Below are positions 33,980-46,404 of a stretch of 64,000 nucleotides of DNA, piece after piece. The stretch is from Epiperipatus broadwayi (lineage: Eukaryota; Onychophora; Udeonychophora; Euonychophora; Peripatidae). The position numbers and the translations under genes were made by a program. Position 1 is the stretch's first letter. Each line of letters begins with the position of its first letter. The stretch covers positions 804,001 to 868,000 of the forward strand of contig JAQFVV010012419.1 in assembly GCA_028023455.1 (NCBI GenBank). Direction: 5' to 3'. The notes under the pieces are model-generated. The model was not told the origin of the DNA. It worked only from the letters and a program-made list of their open reading frames with translations, and did not search any database.

Positions 33980-35508
33980 TATAACGGAATTTACCGTTTT
34001 CCATATATATATCTTACGCATATAACGATACACGTACATGCGTAATTGTTTAAAAAGAAAATTAGAAACTTATTCCATTTTATCGCCCAGCATATTTATG
34101 AGCATCAATTTATGACCTCAAGCGCCAATCCTATATTTCTATAAGAATTATGCTGGGAGAGCTGGAATACCAATATGGAAATGCCCTGGACTAGCTCGGC
34201 TCAGGGCGGGTGATTGAAAAATCGACGGAAATCTATGAGGAAAGAGGTTACTATACTTTAATATGCTTGATATACTATTCTAAATTCTTTCTACTTTTAC
34301 AAAAACTAGACCTAAATAAAACAATACCAATAAACATACATTTCATTTTTTTATATTTTGTACATTTTTATTTTACCATGATTAAATATTATGTGCTCTT
34401 TATTTTAAGAAAAATGCATGCATACACATACTGCTTAGATATTAAAAAGAAATCACATGAATAAAACATGTATCAGTTCATACTAGTAAGAAAAATCATT
34501 TCTTTTTCTTTGATTCTTTCTTTTTTTAAAAGTTTATACATATCGTTCATAAGTGAAGTTTGTAAAGAAAGTTTGTAAAAAATTATAAGAAACAGACACT
34601 ATCTGGAACACTAATTACATATTGTTGAATGGGTACGCACCTGCATTTCTTTTCTTCCCCGGGGAAAACGATGGATTATTAGAAGTGAAAAATTTCATTC
34701 GTTTTAAGTTCTTTTTATAGCACTCATGTACTGGCGATTAAATTTGATTAATTATTCCAGCTATCCTCTATTCTTGCTTGTTGATTCTATTTTCTTGTTT
34801 CTTTATTTAGACTTCGGATCAATTAGTTTCTATCTTCGTTGGTTACTTTTCCTGCAGCCACCTTTGGACCATCATGGGGCAGGATTGCACTGCCTGGGAC
34901 GCTTATGCTTTCTTAAGCCAGCTTTCCCACCATTTTTATCCTCCGTTTCTCTCAACAAATCTCTCTCGCAGCACTCTCTACAAAAATCAGCACTAGAATG
35001 AATTCCTTTTAGCAAGTTCTCCCGCTCAAAAATCCGGATTCTTTTTGAACAAAAACTTTTCGCACCTCCGAATCTAATTTTGTTCTTCTTTTGTTTTCAT
35101 TGAACTTCTTTTGAATCTAAACTTTAAGCTCACTAATCAAATTCCTTAGATATCGATCAAGTTATTTTTGATATTTTTTTTCATTTAACTTTTCCAAAAT
35201 GAATTGAAAAGTTTCCATCTTGAAAAATAAAGTATATTTCCATAACTGCATTTATACTTTTTTTTTATTTTTTATGATTATTCTATCTAGCAAATATATT
35301 CATGCGTTTCTTCAAAAAAACAAACGAGCACACATACCCCTTCTGTTTATTTTAACCTTTTTAAAATCAATATTTAAAATTATAAATCTATATACAACAA
35401 AGGAAATATAAATATGAAAAAGAAATAAATTTAATTAATCGGGCTATATACCGACGCATACAGGAAATTTTACTTTTTGAAACAGGGATCGAACTCAGCT
35501 GTGTTTCA
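33980..35508 (-). repeat. 3' LTR of element L2
   Basis: 1529 bp, uninterrupted. Near-identical to the right LTR apart from scattered substitutions and small indels. The inner end holds GGGATCGAACTCAG, whose reverse complement resembles a tRNA B-box. Confidence 0.82.
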
Positions 35509-35526
35509 ATACCCAACCCCTCCCGG
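35509..35526 (-). promoter_or_regulatory. putative polypurine tract of element L2
   Basis: The minus strand reads GGGAGGGGTTGGGTAT directly before the 3' LTR, the expected place and composition. Confidence 0.55.
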
Positions 35527-35770
35527 AAGCCTTTAAATACGGTCTACGTGTTTGAATGGCTTATGTCTAACAAATAAAACTATACATATATCCTAAAATC
35601 AATTTTATTCGAGTTTCACTCTGTAGCTATAAAACATAAGAGTAAGCGATTATTAGCCTAACGATATACACTAGGTCTGACCACAACTCATGAGCATGTG
35701 ACATGCTACGAAGGAACACAGCCAACTCTACCCCGACCTACTTGGTTAAACAACTAAACGAGAAGCCATT

Positions 35771-35894
35771 TCCTAACCACACTCTGCTGCTTCCGAGTCT
35801 TATGGATGTGGGTAACTAGGACAAATGCCGGCATCTCCTAACCACACTCTGCTGCTTCAGAGTCTTATGGGTGTGGGTAACTAGGACAGATGCC
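35771..35894. repeat. 65-bp tandem duplication in the L2 interior
   Basis: Two adjacent units (starting 35771 and 35836) share TCCTAACCACACTCTGCTGC, GAGTCTTATGG and GTGTGGGTAACTAGGACA with only a few differences. Confidence 0.85.
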
Positions 35895-36820
35895 CGATTC
35901 TTATTCGAAATTTTCCAACCATGTCGGGAATAAAAGGCAGCTATACACAGAACGCAACACACCACATGCCCGATCCAGCAGGCAACTCCATATTCCCCCG
36001 TCAGACTTAGACCACTTTCCTTCCAAAGCTTCACGGCCACAACTTATTTATTCTCTGTACTTACACCAGCAAACCTACGTATAAAACATTACTTTGTATA
36101 CATCAATATATATAAATGCTCCTATAATAACCAAAATAAATATTGAATCCACAACCTAAAAAAAATAATAATAATAAAAAAAAACTTTCAGGCCTACTTT
36201 CCCTCCCCCGAAGCACCATGCTGCATACTTAACTTTCCTAACTAACCAATCCACTCCGTTGTCTATTTTCTGATTTCTCTTACTTTAAAATTCAATGAAC
36301 TAAATTTTAACATTTGACTACTTTTTTCCATTTTTTTTTTTTTTCAAAAAAAAATTTTCAATATATATCCGTGTATTGAAGCGGAATCTGAGATTCAGAT
36401 TGCGCTTCACAGCCCACTTCAAATCTTCCGCTACCAACCTAAGTTCAAACCCTATTCTTGCGTATATATTCCACTCACTAACACATTTTTTATCCTTTTG
36501 TTTGAGTATTATTAACTAACATATTTATTAACGAAGATATATGCCTAAATATCTGAATTTAAACACACAAAATAAAAATAATAAATATAGTATTTAAAGA
36601 GGGAATACATATGCGCAATAAAGAACGGAAGATTAATTATAACAAGCTATAATATCAATATTATATTTTCTGCATTTTGTTATTCTATAAAAGACATAAT
36701 AAGTATTTATTAATTGCAGCTCAGATATCTATAGATATTGTAGAGACAAACATGCTGAGCAAATATTTATTGGAAAAGTTCGTTATATGTAATTTTATGA
36801 AATTGTGTTTTTAAATTATT
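35895..36820. other. non-coding interior of element L2
   Basis: Mixed composition with A/T homopolymers around 36160-36360. No gag or pol motifs on either strand. Confidence 0.5.
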
Positions 36821-37158
36821 TTTGCTATTAAACTCCACTTTTCTTTTAAATCCAATATGGAAGATGCGATTGTAATTAGTCAAAATTAATTAAAGGTGAG
36901 AAGCGTAATCTTGTATAATATTCTAACATAACTTTAATTAAAAGTTTCTCTAAAATCAAAAGTAGAAACTAAACTTAATTGATTTACTTTTGTTACAAAC
37001 ATTTTTTTTTATCAATTTAATTTCGAATTGAAAACTTATCTCACAATGGCATCTTCCAGCACAATGGGTAAATCGTATGTACAAATTCTTTTAAAAATTA
37101 ATTGAATTAGATAACAATTAGCAATGACCAATCAGAAAAGGATTCCAAAAATACCAAG
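36821..37158. repeat. MITE-like repeat M1, copy B
   Basis: Same order of shared words as copy A (12430-12768): TATTAAACT, TCCAATATGGAAGATGC, ACTTTTGTTACAAACATTTT, GCATCTTCCAGCA and GATTCCAAAAATACC. Clearly diverged from copy A, so an old family. Confidence 0.65.
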
Positions 37159-39354
37159 GCATGGAATAATTATGAATTAATCTGGAGAGTAACTAAGACA
37201 GTCAATGAGAGCAGTCACCAAGAAAATTTGCGTTCGTTAATTTCAATGTGTACTGAGTAAATCTAAGTCGCCTTTCTCGCCGTTCGAGATGGCCTTCCCT
37301 GGAATCTGTGCCCATGGATCCCGATACTCATAGACTATAATTATATGCCTATTTGTTAAATAATAAACTTATTGCCTGCCTGAATAACTATGCTTGACAA
37401 ACTAGATCTAGTCTCCGAGGGAATTGAAATCATCAAAAGAACCACCACGTTTTACAGAGGTAATCATTTCAAATGCTGCTAGACCTTTAAAGTTACCGTG
37501 AATAATTTTAACTCTCACCTATCTATTTCTTTAAACATTTTGTAAAGCTTTCATTTGTAAAATTTAATATTATTTATGAATCAATTTGTAAAATTCTTAC
37601 CTTTTTGTTAATTATACCTTGTTCTCTCTCTATATAACTTAGCTGTAATCTCTCCTACATTAAACCTCTCCTGAATAATTATTAGTTCTTAATTTCACGT
37701 CTATGCGGCAATACTTTATTTTCATTATTATATTTTATACTTTCAGATACTAAATTATATGTCGATAATTTCCCCCAGAATCGCAAATGCTTACGCTATC
37801 TCTTTTAATAAAAGAAAAACCTCCTTACTTTTCAGAGGGTAATTAATCTAGTATTTTTTAAAAACAAATTTGTTATTCTTAGTATAGCGGGTGCCTGCCA
37901 GTCTGGGGAAATAAAATCAGAATTTGATAATTATTGTACAGTGTTATTTTCAAAAACTAAGTAAAAATCTATTTTCTTAGAAATGTGTTTTTTGGTTAAT
38001 TAAATAATAGCGCTAACTTCTAAAATCTGCAAATAGATTTATATGAATTAAATTAATATTACTTTCTTGAAATCAATAGCCACCACCAACTTTATATATA
38101 TTTAATAATATGAAAAGTATTTATTTATTAAAGCATTCAAAACCAAAGATTTATATTATTTATGCGTTGTGGAAAGTTTATGTGTAGTTTAAAGTAAACA
38201 TTAAGGGGGGGGGGGATCCTTTAGTTCTATGAGCTATATTATATTAGCATTAAATGTAATTCTTCCATATCCACGTAGTAATCAAATCATACCGGTACGC
38301 TGGGTTTTTATTAATAAAGATAGGCGATAATTCTTTACTCCTTAGTTAAATATATATATATTTATATTAATGCAAGCGTTACGTGTATACCGGCCTTTCG
38401 TTATATATATCTTTGTGCTTCATTCATTTTTACTTCCAATACCAAGGACAAGGTTTGGCAAACCTCTTTGGATTTCTTCAGCGCGAGATATTATTGCATA
38501 GGGTTCGCTCTGGCAAAAGTCCAGCCTATGGCAATTCAATAAAGCGCATTCTTCGTTGTTTATGACCTGACCCTGCCGATGTTTGCAGAGAGTCGCCTTC
38601 TTTAACTGTGAATTGAAGCATCTTCTTGGATCTTAGAATAGATCTCCCCATTGCCATCATACACGTACCGCTCTCCCATATTTTGTTCTCGTTAAAAGCC
38701 TATTAATTCTCCTAAACAGTACTGTTATGATTGTGCTAAATGGATTGCCATTTTTTTTTTTATATGTTTCATTCACACTTTCAGATACGATATTTCTGCC
38801 ATTATTATTATTTCCCAAATTAGCTTCCCACACATGTTCTTATATAGCAAATGCAAATATTAATTAAATATAATTACCCTTATCATCCAACTCAATAAAC
38901 TTAAGTATTGGTACGAGTGCTATTGTTTTATTAATGGTGGATTCAAAGAACTTTATGTAACTGTAGTCTAGCGCTATTATTAAAAATCTTATGTATCCCT
39001 TCAATCGATAAATTATTGACATATAAATAACTGCATTAGAATAAAGCCATGAATTATTTGTTATTGATGATTAAATATGTTCATTTTCTAGCATTGTAAG
39101 GGAGGTTAATGTCGTCCAAGGGAGATAAACACCCATTTTATTTACATTGTAACACCACTAACGTTTGCAATCATATATATTCCAAGTTGATTTAATAAAT
39201 CTTATATCTTTCTAAATATCTAAGTCATTGTTTCATTTATTGAATAGAAATGGATTTGATGTTATATAAAAAAGGTTCCACTTACTAGATGATCGAAAAT
39301 CGCTAATCATAATATCCTGTACATGAATAAAGTTCAAATAAGAGTCTTTTTGTG
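37159..39354. other. remaining interior of element L2
   Basis: No coding match. It contains an 11-base G run at 38205-38215 and a GC-richer patch at 38440-38650 without recognisable motif. Confidence 0.45.
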
Positions 39355-39590
39355 TCACGACTTTGTGATGCCGGTGGGGTAGAAATAAATTAGATCAGTA
39401 TCATTGGAATTGTTGCTCATAAGTTGGTAGATCTGGAAAATAGGCAAATAGGGCAGAGTTCATGAATGTTCCTGACTTATGTATCTTGCGCATGACTGGA
39501 CTTGAGGTACTTTTGCCTAGATGCTAGATCTTGTTATATGAAAAGACGAAACCGACCGGTACAGTATTTACTTTTCTTTTTATGCTTAAC
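39355..39590 (+). repeat. SINE-like repeat S1, copy B
   Basis: Shares its 3' half with 17030-17140 (TGACTGGACTTGAGGTAC, TAGATGCTAG, GACCGGTACAGTAT). It lies inside element L2 close to the 5' end of the interior. Confidence 0.5.
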
Positions 39591-39628
39591 CCCTACACTA
39601 TCCCCCATACTTTCCACTCTTCAAAAGC

Positions 39629-39646
39629 CCTTTAGTTGGGACGCCA
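39629..39646 (-). promoter_or_regulatory. primer-binding site of element L2
   Basis: One base inside the right LTR the minus strand reads TGGCGTCCCAACTAAAGG. TGGCG at this position is typical of a tRNA 3'-end complement (Lys-type sites begin TGGCGCCC), but I cannot fix the tRNA. Confidence 0.55.
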
Positions 39647-39647
39647 T

Positions 39648-39692
39648 TATAACGGAATTTACCGTTTTCCATATATATATCTTATGCATATA
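39648..39692 (-). repeat. 5' LTR of element L2, terminal 45 bp
   Basis: These 45 bases match 33980-34024 with one or two differences and the same length. The continuation of the LTR resumes only at 41877, which shows that 39693-41876 is an insertion. Confidence 0.85.
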
Positions 39693-41876
39693 TGTAATCT
39701 TGTATGATTGCGTGTATGTATATATAACGTATAACGGTCAGGGATGATGATGAAATACCAGTCTTACCGCATCTGCCGAGAGAGCGCCACTAGGCTACTT
39801 TGAACCTAGAAAATTTATAAAGTCGATAGATACGTGCTGTTAAGATCACGGCCGTCAGCCCTAGTCACTAGCTCAAGTAGACACAGAAACTTATATATTT
39901 AGTAAAATATATTTTTAATAATAAAGGCAATCACTGTCAGTATTAATAACACACAAAAAAGATTTTATTTGCGTATATAATTAATAACGCACAAACTTTT
40001 AAAAAAATTAATTTTTATAACACAAGAAGAAATTTATGTTTTCTTCTGTTCCATTATTATTTTATTTGTTTTTAACTTTAATTTTAAATTTTAGAATGTT
40101 GAGTATAAATGAGCTACCTAGACGCACTCACAAATTTTCAAATCACTTGACTCCAAACTAAAAATCCACAGCCACACCAATACTCACTTCCAGATATATA
40201 TCAGCAACCAATGCAATGTGAACATGTTAGCATAGAATCACGTCGACAGGAATGTGCATCTGAACAGCGTGATATTATTGGAGAAGAAATGGCCTTCGTC
40301 CCGCAGGAATGTGCATCTGTCAGGCGAAGGAAACATGCATATAAAACAATAAAAAGAAACGCTACGTATGGATGGGAGAGCGGTCTTATCTTGCCGGCTT
40401 ATCGTCCAAAATCCATAGAGCTGGAATGGGTCAATGGCGCAGGAAATACATCTGCGTCCATTTTCAACGATATGATTACCTCTTTGGGGTCATGCATTCA
40501 GTTGGACTCGTCGCCCTAGGTGCTAACATACTTCACATTACATTGATATAAACGTCCATATATCTCTCCACTAGCATTGACACAACTACGAAACAAATAG
40601 TCCGAAATCAAAACCCTCTTTAAAAGTAACATATTTAAACTAGTCTAGCAGCCATCTATACTCAACTAACATTTAAATCATTTTATTAATGTAATTCAAA
40701 ACAAAAAATATTTAGTTTATAGTTTTAAAATCATTTTAAAATGAGCATTATATTTAACTTATTTTCTTTCCAGAAATACTATTTTAACCTATTTTTAAAA
40801 TTTAATAATGCACAAATAACGAGGTGTTTCTATTTTTAAATTTAAGTTTGCAATCGCAAACCCCTACCCTATTACAAACAGATACTAATTAAGCATGAAT
40901 AAAAATATAAAAAAAATACAATACATTTTTTTTTAAGAGATTACGTTTAAGACTTTAAGTAAGAGTTTATAGAAATAAAGTTCTGGTTTGCTTGAGAGAG
41001 AAAGTCTATTATTCATTTAAAGACAGATAAAGTTCGAAGATTTTAAAATTAACAGTTTATATTTCATTTATAAATTTATACTTTCCTTTGTTCGTGCTTG
41101 TTCCTTCGCGAGGAAGATCCAAATTTATACAAGATCCATTTCTTGTGGGCGATGACGATTTATGAAGACGCATTTACAATGTTTTCTGAAGACGGTACCA
41201 GTGGTTTGATCCTGGGATCCGTGGAGAAGAAAGCTGCCTTCGGCCGGCCGCACCGAAGGAAGCACGATGAAGCTAATTACATTTTTTTTCTTTTGTGACG
41301 GCGATAACTTTTAAAATTATTTTTACAGATGAATTCAAAACTTTAATTTTCTGATTCTCCAACTAACTAAACAATTATTGTTTTGGATTTTCCTTTTATA
41401 GTCGTCGGGCACCTTATCTCTGGAATGCACGGATTCATCAAACATATTTCATTATTTATATTTTATTGGTTAATTCAGTTTGTGGCCAAGTAGATTTTGG
41501 GTTTATGGCTAAGTAAATTTTTCCACTGAGGTCTGTGTCTCTATCTCTGGGCGGGAACTCTTATCTATTTCGTAATCATTTCTTTAATTGTGATTTTGCC
41601 TTAAAGATCTGTTTGTAATTTTTTTTATACTTAAAAAAATCTTCGCTATTATTAAAAAGGTTTTTATTATATATTTTATTTAAAGATTAGAATCTTTGCT
41701 TCGATTCTATAACTTATTTATTTTTTTAAAGCTTATTTTAATGTTTAAATCAATCTAACATAATAAATTAATAATTCGTTATTTATGCATTTTGACAGTT
41801 TGTTTTTAATTCTGTATTAGATAAAAAAAGTTACTATTAAAATTTAAATGTAACGCATATATATATCCTGTTACAA
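39693..41876. mobile_element. 2.2-kb insert in the L2 5' LTR (repeat family Q, copy A)
   Basis: It begins TGTAATCTTG and ends near TGTTACAA, so its tips look like an LTR (TG...CA), but I see no clean target-site duplication. Its middle (about 39740-41600) is a diverged copy of 62260-63900. Shared blocks: CTAGAAAATTTATA/CTGGAAAATTTATA, TGTGCATCTGAACAGCGTGAT/TGTACATCTGAACAGCGTGAT and a later GGATCC-containing stretch. An open frame at 40211-40519 carries two copies of QECAS but resembles no protein I know. A solo LTR of an unknown element is one reading. Confidence 0.6.
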
Positions 41877-43363
41877 ACGATACACGTATATGCGTAATTG
41901 TTTAAAAAGAAAATTCGAAACTTATTCCATTTTATCGCCCAGCATATTTATGAGAATCAATTTATGACCTCAAGCGCCAATCCTATATTTCTATAAGAAT
42001 TATGCTGGGAGTGCTGGAATACCAATATGGAAATGCCCTGGACTAGCTCGGCTCAGGGCGGGTGATTGACAAATCGACGGAAATCTATGAGGAAAGAGGT
42101 TACTATACTTTAATATGCTTGATATACTATTCTAAATTCTTTCTACTTTTACAAAAACTAGACCTAAATAAAACAATACCAATAAGCATACATTTCATTT
42201 TTTTATATTTTGTACATTTTTATTTTACCATGATTAAATATTATGTGCTCTTTATTTTAAGAAAAACGCATGCATACACATACTGCTTAGATATTAAAAA
42301 GAAATCACATGAATAAAACATGTATCAGTTCATACTAGTAAGAAAAATCATTTCTTTTTCTTTGATTCTTTCTTTTTTTAAAAGTTTATACATATCGTTC
42401 ATAAATGAAGTTTGTAAAGAAAGTTTGTGAAAAATTATAAGAAACAGATGCTATCTGTAACACTAATTACATATTGTTGAATGGGTACGTACCTGCATTT
42501 CTTTTCTTCCCCGGGGAAAACGATGGATTATTAGAAGTGAAAAATTTCATTCGTTTTGAGTCCTTTTTATAGCACTCATGTACTGGAGATTAAATTTGAT
42601 TAATTATTCCGGCTATCCTCTATTCTTGCTTGTTGATTCCATTCCCTTGTTTCTTTATTTAGACTTCGGATCAATTAGTTTCTATCTTCGTCGGTTACTT
42701 TTCCTGCAGCCACCTTCGGACCTTCATGGGGCGGGATTGCACTGCCTGGGACGCTTATGCTTTCTTAAGCCAGCTTGCCCACAATTTTTACCCTCCGTTT
42801 CTCTCCACAAATCTCTCTCGCAGCACTCTCTACAAAAATCAGCACTAGAATGAATTCCTTTTAGCAAGTTCTCCCGCTCAAAAACCTGGATTCTTTTTGA
42901 ACAAAAACTTTTTGCACCTCCGAATCTAATTTTGTTCTTCTGTTTTCATTGAACTTCTTTTGAATCTAAACTTTAAGCTCACTAATCAAATTCCTTAGAT
43001 ATCGATCAAGTTATTTTTGATATTTTTTTTCATTTAACTTTTCCAAAATGAAATTGAAAAGTTTCCATCTTGAAAGATAAAGTATATTTCCATAACTGCA
43101 TTTATACTTTTTTTTTTTTTTATGATTATTCTATCTAGCAAATATATACATGCGTTTCTTCAAAAAAACAAACGAGCACACATACCCCTCCCCCCTTCTG
43201 TTTATTTTAGCCTTTTTAAAATCCCTATTTAAAATTATAAATCTATATACAATAAAGGAAATATAAATATGAAAAAGAAATAAATTTAATTAATCGGGCT
43301 ATATACAGACGCATATAGGAAATTTTACTTTTTGAAACAGGGATCGAACTCAGCCCTGTTTCA
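41877..43363 (-). repeat. 5' LTR of element L2, main part
   Basis: Direct homologue of 34025-35508, ending in GTTTCA followed by the TTAT duplication. Confidence 0.82.
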
Positions 43364-43559
43364 TTATGGAACATTATATCATAGATTCCCAAAAACTAAT
43401 TTCTGGCCAATTGTTTATGTCCTAGTAAGCACTGTCTTGCTGAGTACTAAATCAGGCCAATTAGTGATATTATATAAACTGACACTCGTTTTAAAAGGCA
43501 CATTCACAATAATGCCAAACATTTATGTTGGTTTCAAAACAAATTTAAGCATCTCTTAA

Positions 43560-44020
43560 TCATTCTTTTAACAATATGCAACAATTCAGCCCAATCCTCA
43601 ACTCTTAATCCAAATATTGTCTACTCCTCACAATTGTCTCCTCTAAATTTGATAGCCTCTATAATCTCAAAAATTTAGAATTTAATTCCTTCAAACTCAT
43701 ATACATTTTCAATCCCCTTCTGTAATACTCTACATCCCATGTCTCCCTCCCTATTCCATTTACTTGTGTTTTCACATTTCCATGCATTAACCTAAATATT
43801 TTTTAAAATTCATTCTATGCTATTTGATTATTGTGAGAAGAATATTTGAATTTTTTCTTTTCCATAACCATTTGCAGCTTTATTATAACTTAAATTCTGA
43901 ATCCAACCATTCTAATTACTTCTACCAATATGCAGAACAAAATCACCTATCTATCTTTATACACATATTGCATTTCTTTCTGCAATAAGTTTGTTATTCT
44001 TTCCAATTAATTCATAAAAA
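43560..44020 (-). pseudogene. unrecognised protein relic R1, copy B
   Basis: Plus strand C/T-rich and G-poor like 23100-23960. The minus strand gives broken peptides, including GDMGCRVLQKGIENVYEFEG, similar to the R1 copy A peptide. Family unknown. 44021-44555 has no recognisable feature. Confidence 0.35.
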
Positions 44021-44555
44021 ATTATTACAACAAATTCCATTATTATTCAGAACGAATAATCCTCAAAATTATTAATTTTCTCAAAATATTCCACATTAAA
44101 AAAGAATTACTATAGAAATATTTCCATTGCTAATTAACGCAGATTAAATAGAGCTTTAATATTTAGGAAAAAAACAAAAATGGAATGAGAATTTGGTCAC
44201 ATAACTTCTGGACAGAAATTTCTTATTCCATCTAAGAAGCCATTTATACATCTCATAATATTACAAATGGATTATCTCGATATACATCAATCCACTCTAT
44301 TCTGTTTAACTTTATTATCTTTTAAAAACATATAAATAAAATCAATCATTTTTATAAAAAATTCCCAAAATCCGGAGTATATTCTTTTACTTTTCTACCC
44401 TGTTGACATAATAAATAATCAAAAAGGAGTCAATATTTTTATATTCAAAAATTATATATATATATATTATTTAACAAATTGGTAATAAATTTATTCTGAT
44501 CAGAAAACAATTGAAATTGGTAATTTTTAAAAATCATAATATATCCCAAGTTCAC

Positions 44556-44678
44556 CTGAAACACTGGGAGATGTGAAACATATTTCGTTGAGTCTCCTGA
44601 ATGCAAAGCTTCTGCGATCTCAAAGCAAAAAGACAGAACTTGCCAAGGTTTATCTGTTGTCATCCACCAACTATTAAG
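44556..44678 (-). CDS. POLRMT: POLRMT exon C
   Basis: A 123-bp, 41-codon exon in phase 0, with acceptor TTTTCCACAG and donor GTGAAC. It encodes LNSWWMTTDKPWQVL, FCFEIAEAL and KYVSHLPVFQ. Known of the family: (K/S)WWM-x2-(D/E)-x-PWQ-(T/V)-L, a (C/M)-E-(I/V)-A helix and YVSHLPVHQ immediately before the catalytic DG. All are recognisable here, except that the His of PVHQ is Phe. The exon ends exactly at the residue before motif A, which begins exon D about 18 kb away. Part of the palm/fingers of the single-subunit mitochondrial RNA polymerase. Confidence 0.92.
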
Positions 44679-45529
44679 CTGTGGAAAATAGAAAATGATA
44701 ATAAAAAAGAAAAAGTAAATAAAAAAGGAAGACAATATAACATTTATTACACCACATACACATAAAATTGTCAAAATATTAAAAAAAATTATCAGTTCTT
44801 ATTTACACCTTTTCATGCATAGCATAAAAATAGTTTATTAGCCATTTGTAATTTTTTACCCCTAAATATATTTAAACATTTCATTTTAAATCAGTTCATT
44901 ATTGTAACATGTAAAATATTTTAATACATGAAAAATTACTTTCCTTAATTTTATGTTCTAATTAAATACAAATTCTTAAAAAATGTATTTCTACTTAATA
45001 TGAATTGATATAATCTATATATCAAAACTTTACCAACATATATTGCTTTAAATATTTTATACTATGCATATGAGATAATTCTTTAATTTAGATATCTATT
45101 TTAAAACCTGCATTAGTTAATTGTTTATTGTCTATATTATAAGATTCTGATAAAATGTATTCAACTTTATAATGTGAACACTGAATAATTTAATAGATAC
45201 TAGATAGCAATATACCTTCTAATGGTAGTCATAGCTTTCAACGATATCCACCTAGTGATAATATTTATTTTCAACAGGTTAATGAATTAATAATTTCAAT
45301 TAAGTTAATGGCTTATCAATATTAATCAGCCTGATTCAAAACATAAAATAAGTTATGCACTTGCAATTAAACCACTGTTATATAATTTTAAATGGCCCTA
45401 AATAATACAACAACTGGCATATTTATCTTTACTAAGTTATCAGATTTTTCAACTGAAGATGTCATTCATAAATCAGTCTATGCATGTTTGACATTTTTAC
45501 ATTTATCCACATTGTTCTTGTAGTGTTTT
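44679..45529. other. POLRMT intron B-C, right of exon C
   Basis: AT-rich. No gene or repeat pair recognised. Confidence 0.5.
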
Positions 45530-46160
45530 GTAAAATGGCAGACATTTTGTGCACTCCAGAAAAAACTAGAATTTATTCGTAAGGCTGTTTTTAGATCGCG
45601 CTCTGATAGCTGAGGAATTTAATTAGTGCATTGACGTAATGGCGATCGACAATTCCTAGAAATATTTGCTAATTACAAATGTTTCTAGATAAGAGACGTT
45701 ACCTTATTGGTCAGTGCATTGATTGATCATTGCAGTTGTCAGAGAGCAATAAGAAGACTGGGTAACATCTAGCAGTGTAATATAGAGAGCAGTAGAGAGC
45801 AGTCACGCAGTAGCAAGTTGCAGACCATTCGTTTGGAGAGCATCCGCTCGCAGACCATTCATTGGAGAGCAGTCGGTGCAGACCATTCGTTGGAGAGCAT
45901 CCGTGGCTGAGCTTCGTTGCAGACCAATTCGTTGGAGGGCTTCGTTGCAGACCAATTCGTTTGGAGAGCTTCGTTGAAAAAGAACAGCAGGGAATTGTAT
46001 AACGTTATTTGCTGACCGCACAGTATGACTTGCAGTTATAACCTTGGCACAGTCGTAGGTGCGAATATTACAGTTCTAAAAGCACATAATATTTGTCTAT
46101 TGTTAAATAAATATAACTTTTGATTAAGAAATAAATATTCAGAGTGTAAGTTTATATAGG
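45530..46160 (+). repeat. LTR-like unit with minisatellite
   Basis: A GC-richer stretch (GAGAGCAG-rich leader near 45785) is followed by the 45820-45975 minisatellite. A polyadenylation-like AATAAATATAAC follows near 46105. This order resembles the transcribed part of an LTR on the plus strand. No partner copy is in the window, so it may be a solo LTR. Tentative. Confidence 0.35.
45820..45975. repeat. minisatellite, five units of 28-41 bp
   Basis: Units start at 45820, 45850, 45878, 45919 and 45947, each beginning GCAGACCA(A)TTC and containing TTGGAGAGC. The third is longer by an extra GGCTGAGCTTCGTT-like piece. Confidence 0.92.
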
Positions 46161-46404
46161 CTGAAAATCAAATTTTGTCATTTTGACATATGAGCTTTCA
46201 TCTTTCAATCAAATTAAATTAAAAACAGGTTTCAAAATTTTGTCAAAATGCTTTCCACTTTCACTAATTTTATATGATCTTTTGTGATGTTTTTTCTCTG
46301 CATCATCCATCTTTTTTTTTTTTCTGCAAACATTTCTTAAATTGACTGGTGTTTTATTCGTAAGCAGTAAAAAGACGATTGATAAATACAAGAAGTTAAT
46401 GATG

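Larger units (their letters stand above)
33980..43363 (-). mobile_element. second pol-less LTR retrotransposon (element L2), 5' LTR split by an insert
   Basis: A left LTR (33980-35508) and a right LTR (39648-39692 plus 41877-43363) are direct copies. TTAT lies at both outer edges (33976-33979 and 43364-43367). Beside the right LTR is TGGCGTCCCAACTAAAGG, a primer-binding-site-like sequence. Beside the left LTR is a purine-rich tract. Both put the element on the minus strand. The 4.1-kb interior (35509-39647) shows no gag or pol coding. Inference: a large non-autonomous derivative like L1. The LTR termini (TGAAACA... and ...CCGTTATA, minus strand) resemble those of L1 at the 3' tip. Confidence 0.8.

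Noticed and set aside
34210-34464. 84-codon ORF conserved at 42062-42316
   Set aside because: Both copies are inside the LTRs of element L2. Conservation reflects the LTR duplication, and the peptide is low-complexity and hydrophobic.
34726-35001. 91-codon ORF duplicated at 42578-42853
   Set aside because: Same reason: paired LTR sequence, with no family resemblance and amino-acid changes at neutral-looking sites.
35816-36040. Minus-strand 74-codon ORF in the L2 interior
   Set aside because: It overlaps the 65-bp tandem duplication and shows no gag, pol or host similarity.
40211-40519. Open frame of 102 codons with repeated QECAS
   Set aside because: It lies in a repeat. The diverged copy at 62640-62948 does not preserve the protein sequence, so it is most likely a chance ORF.
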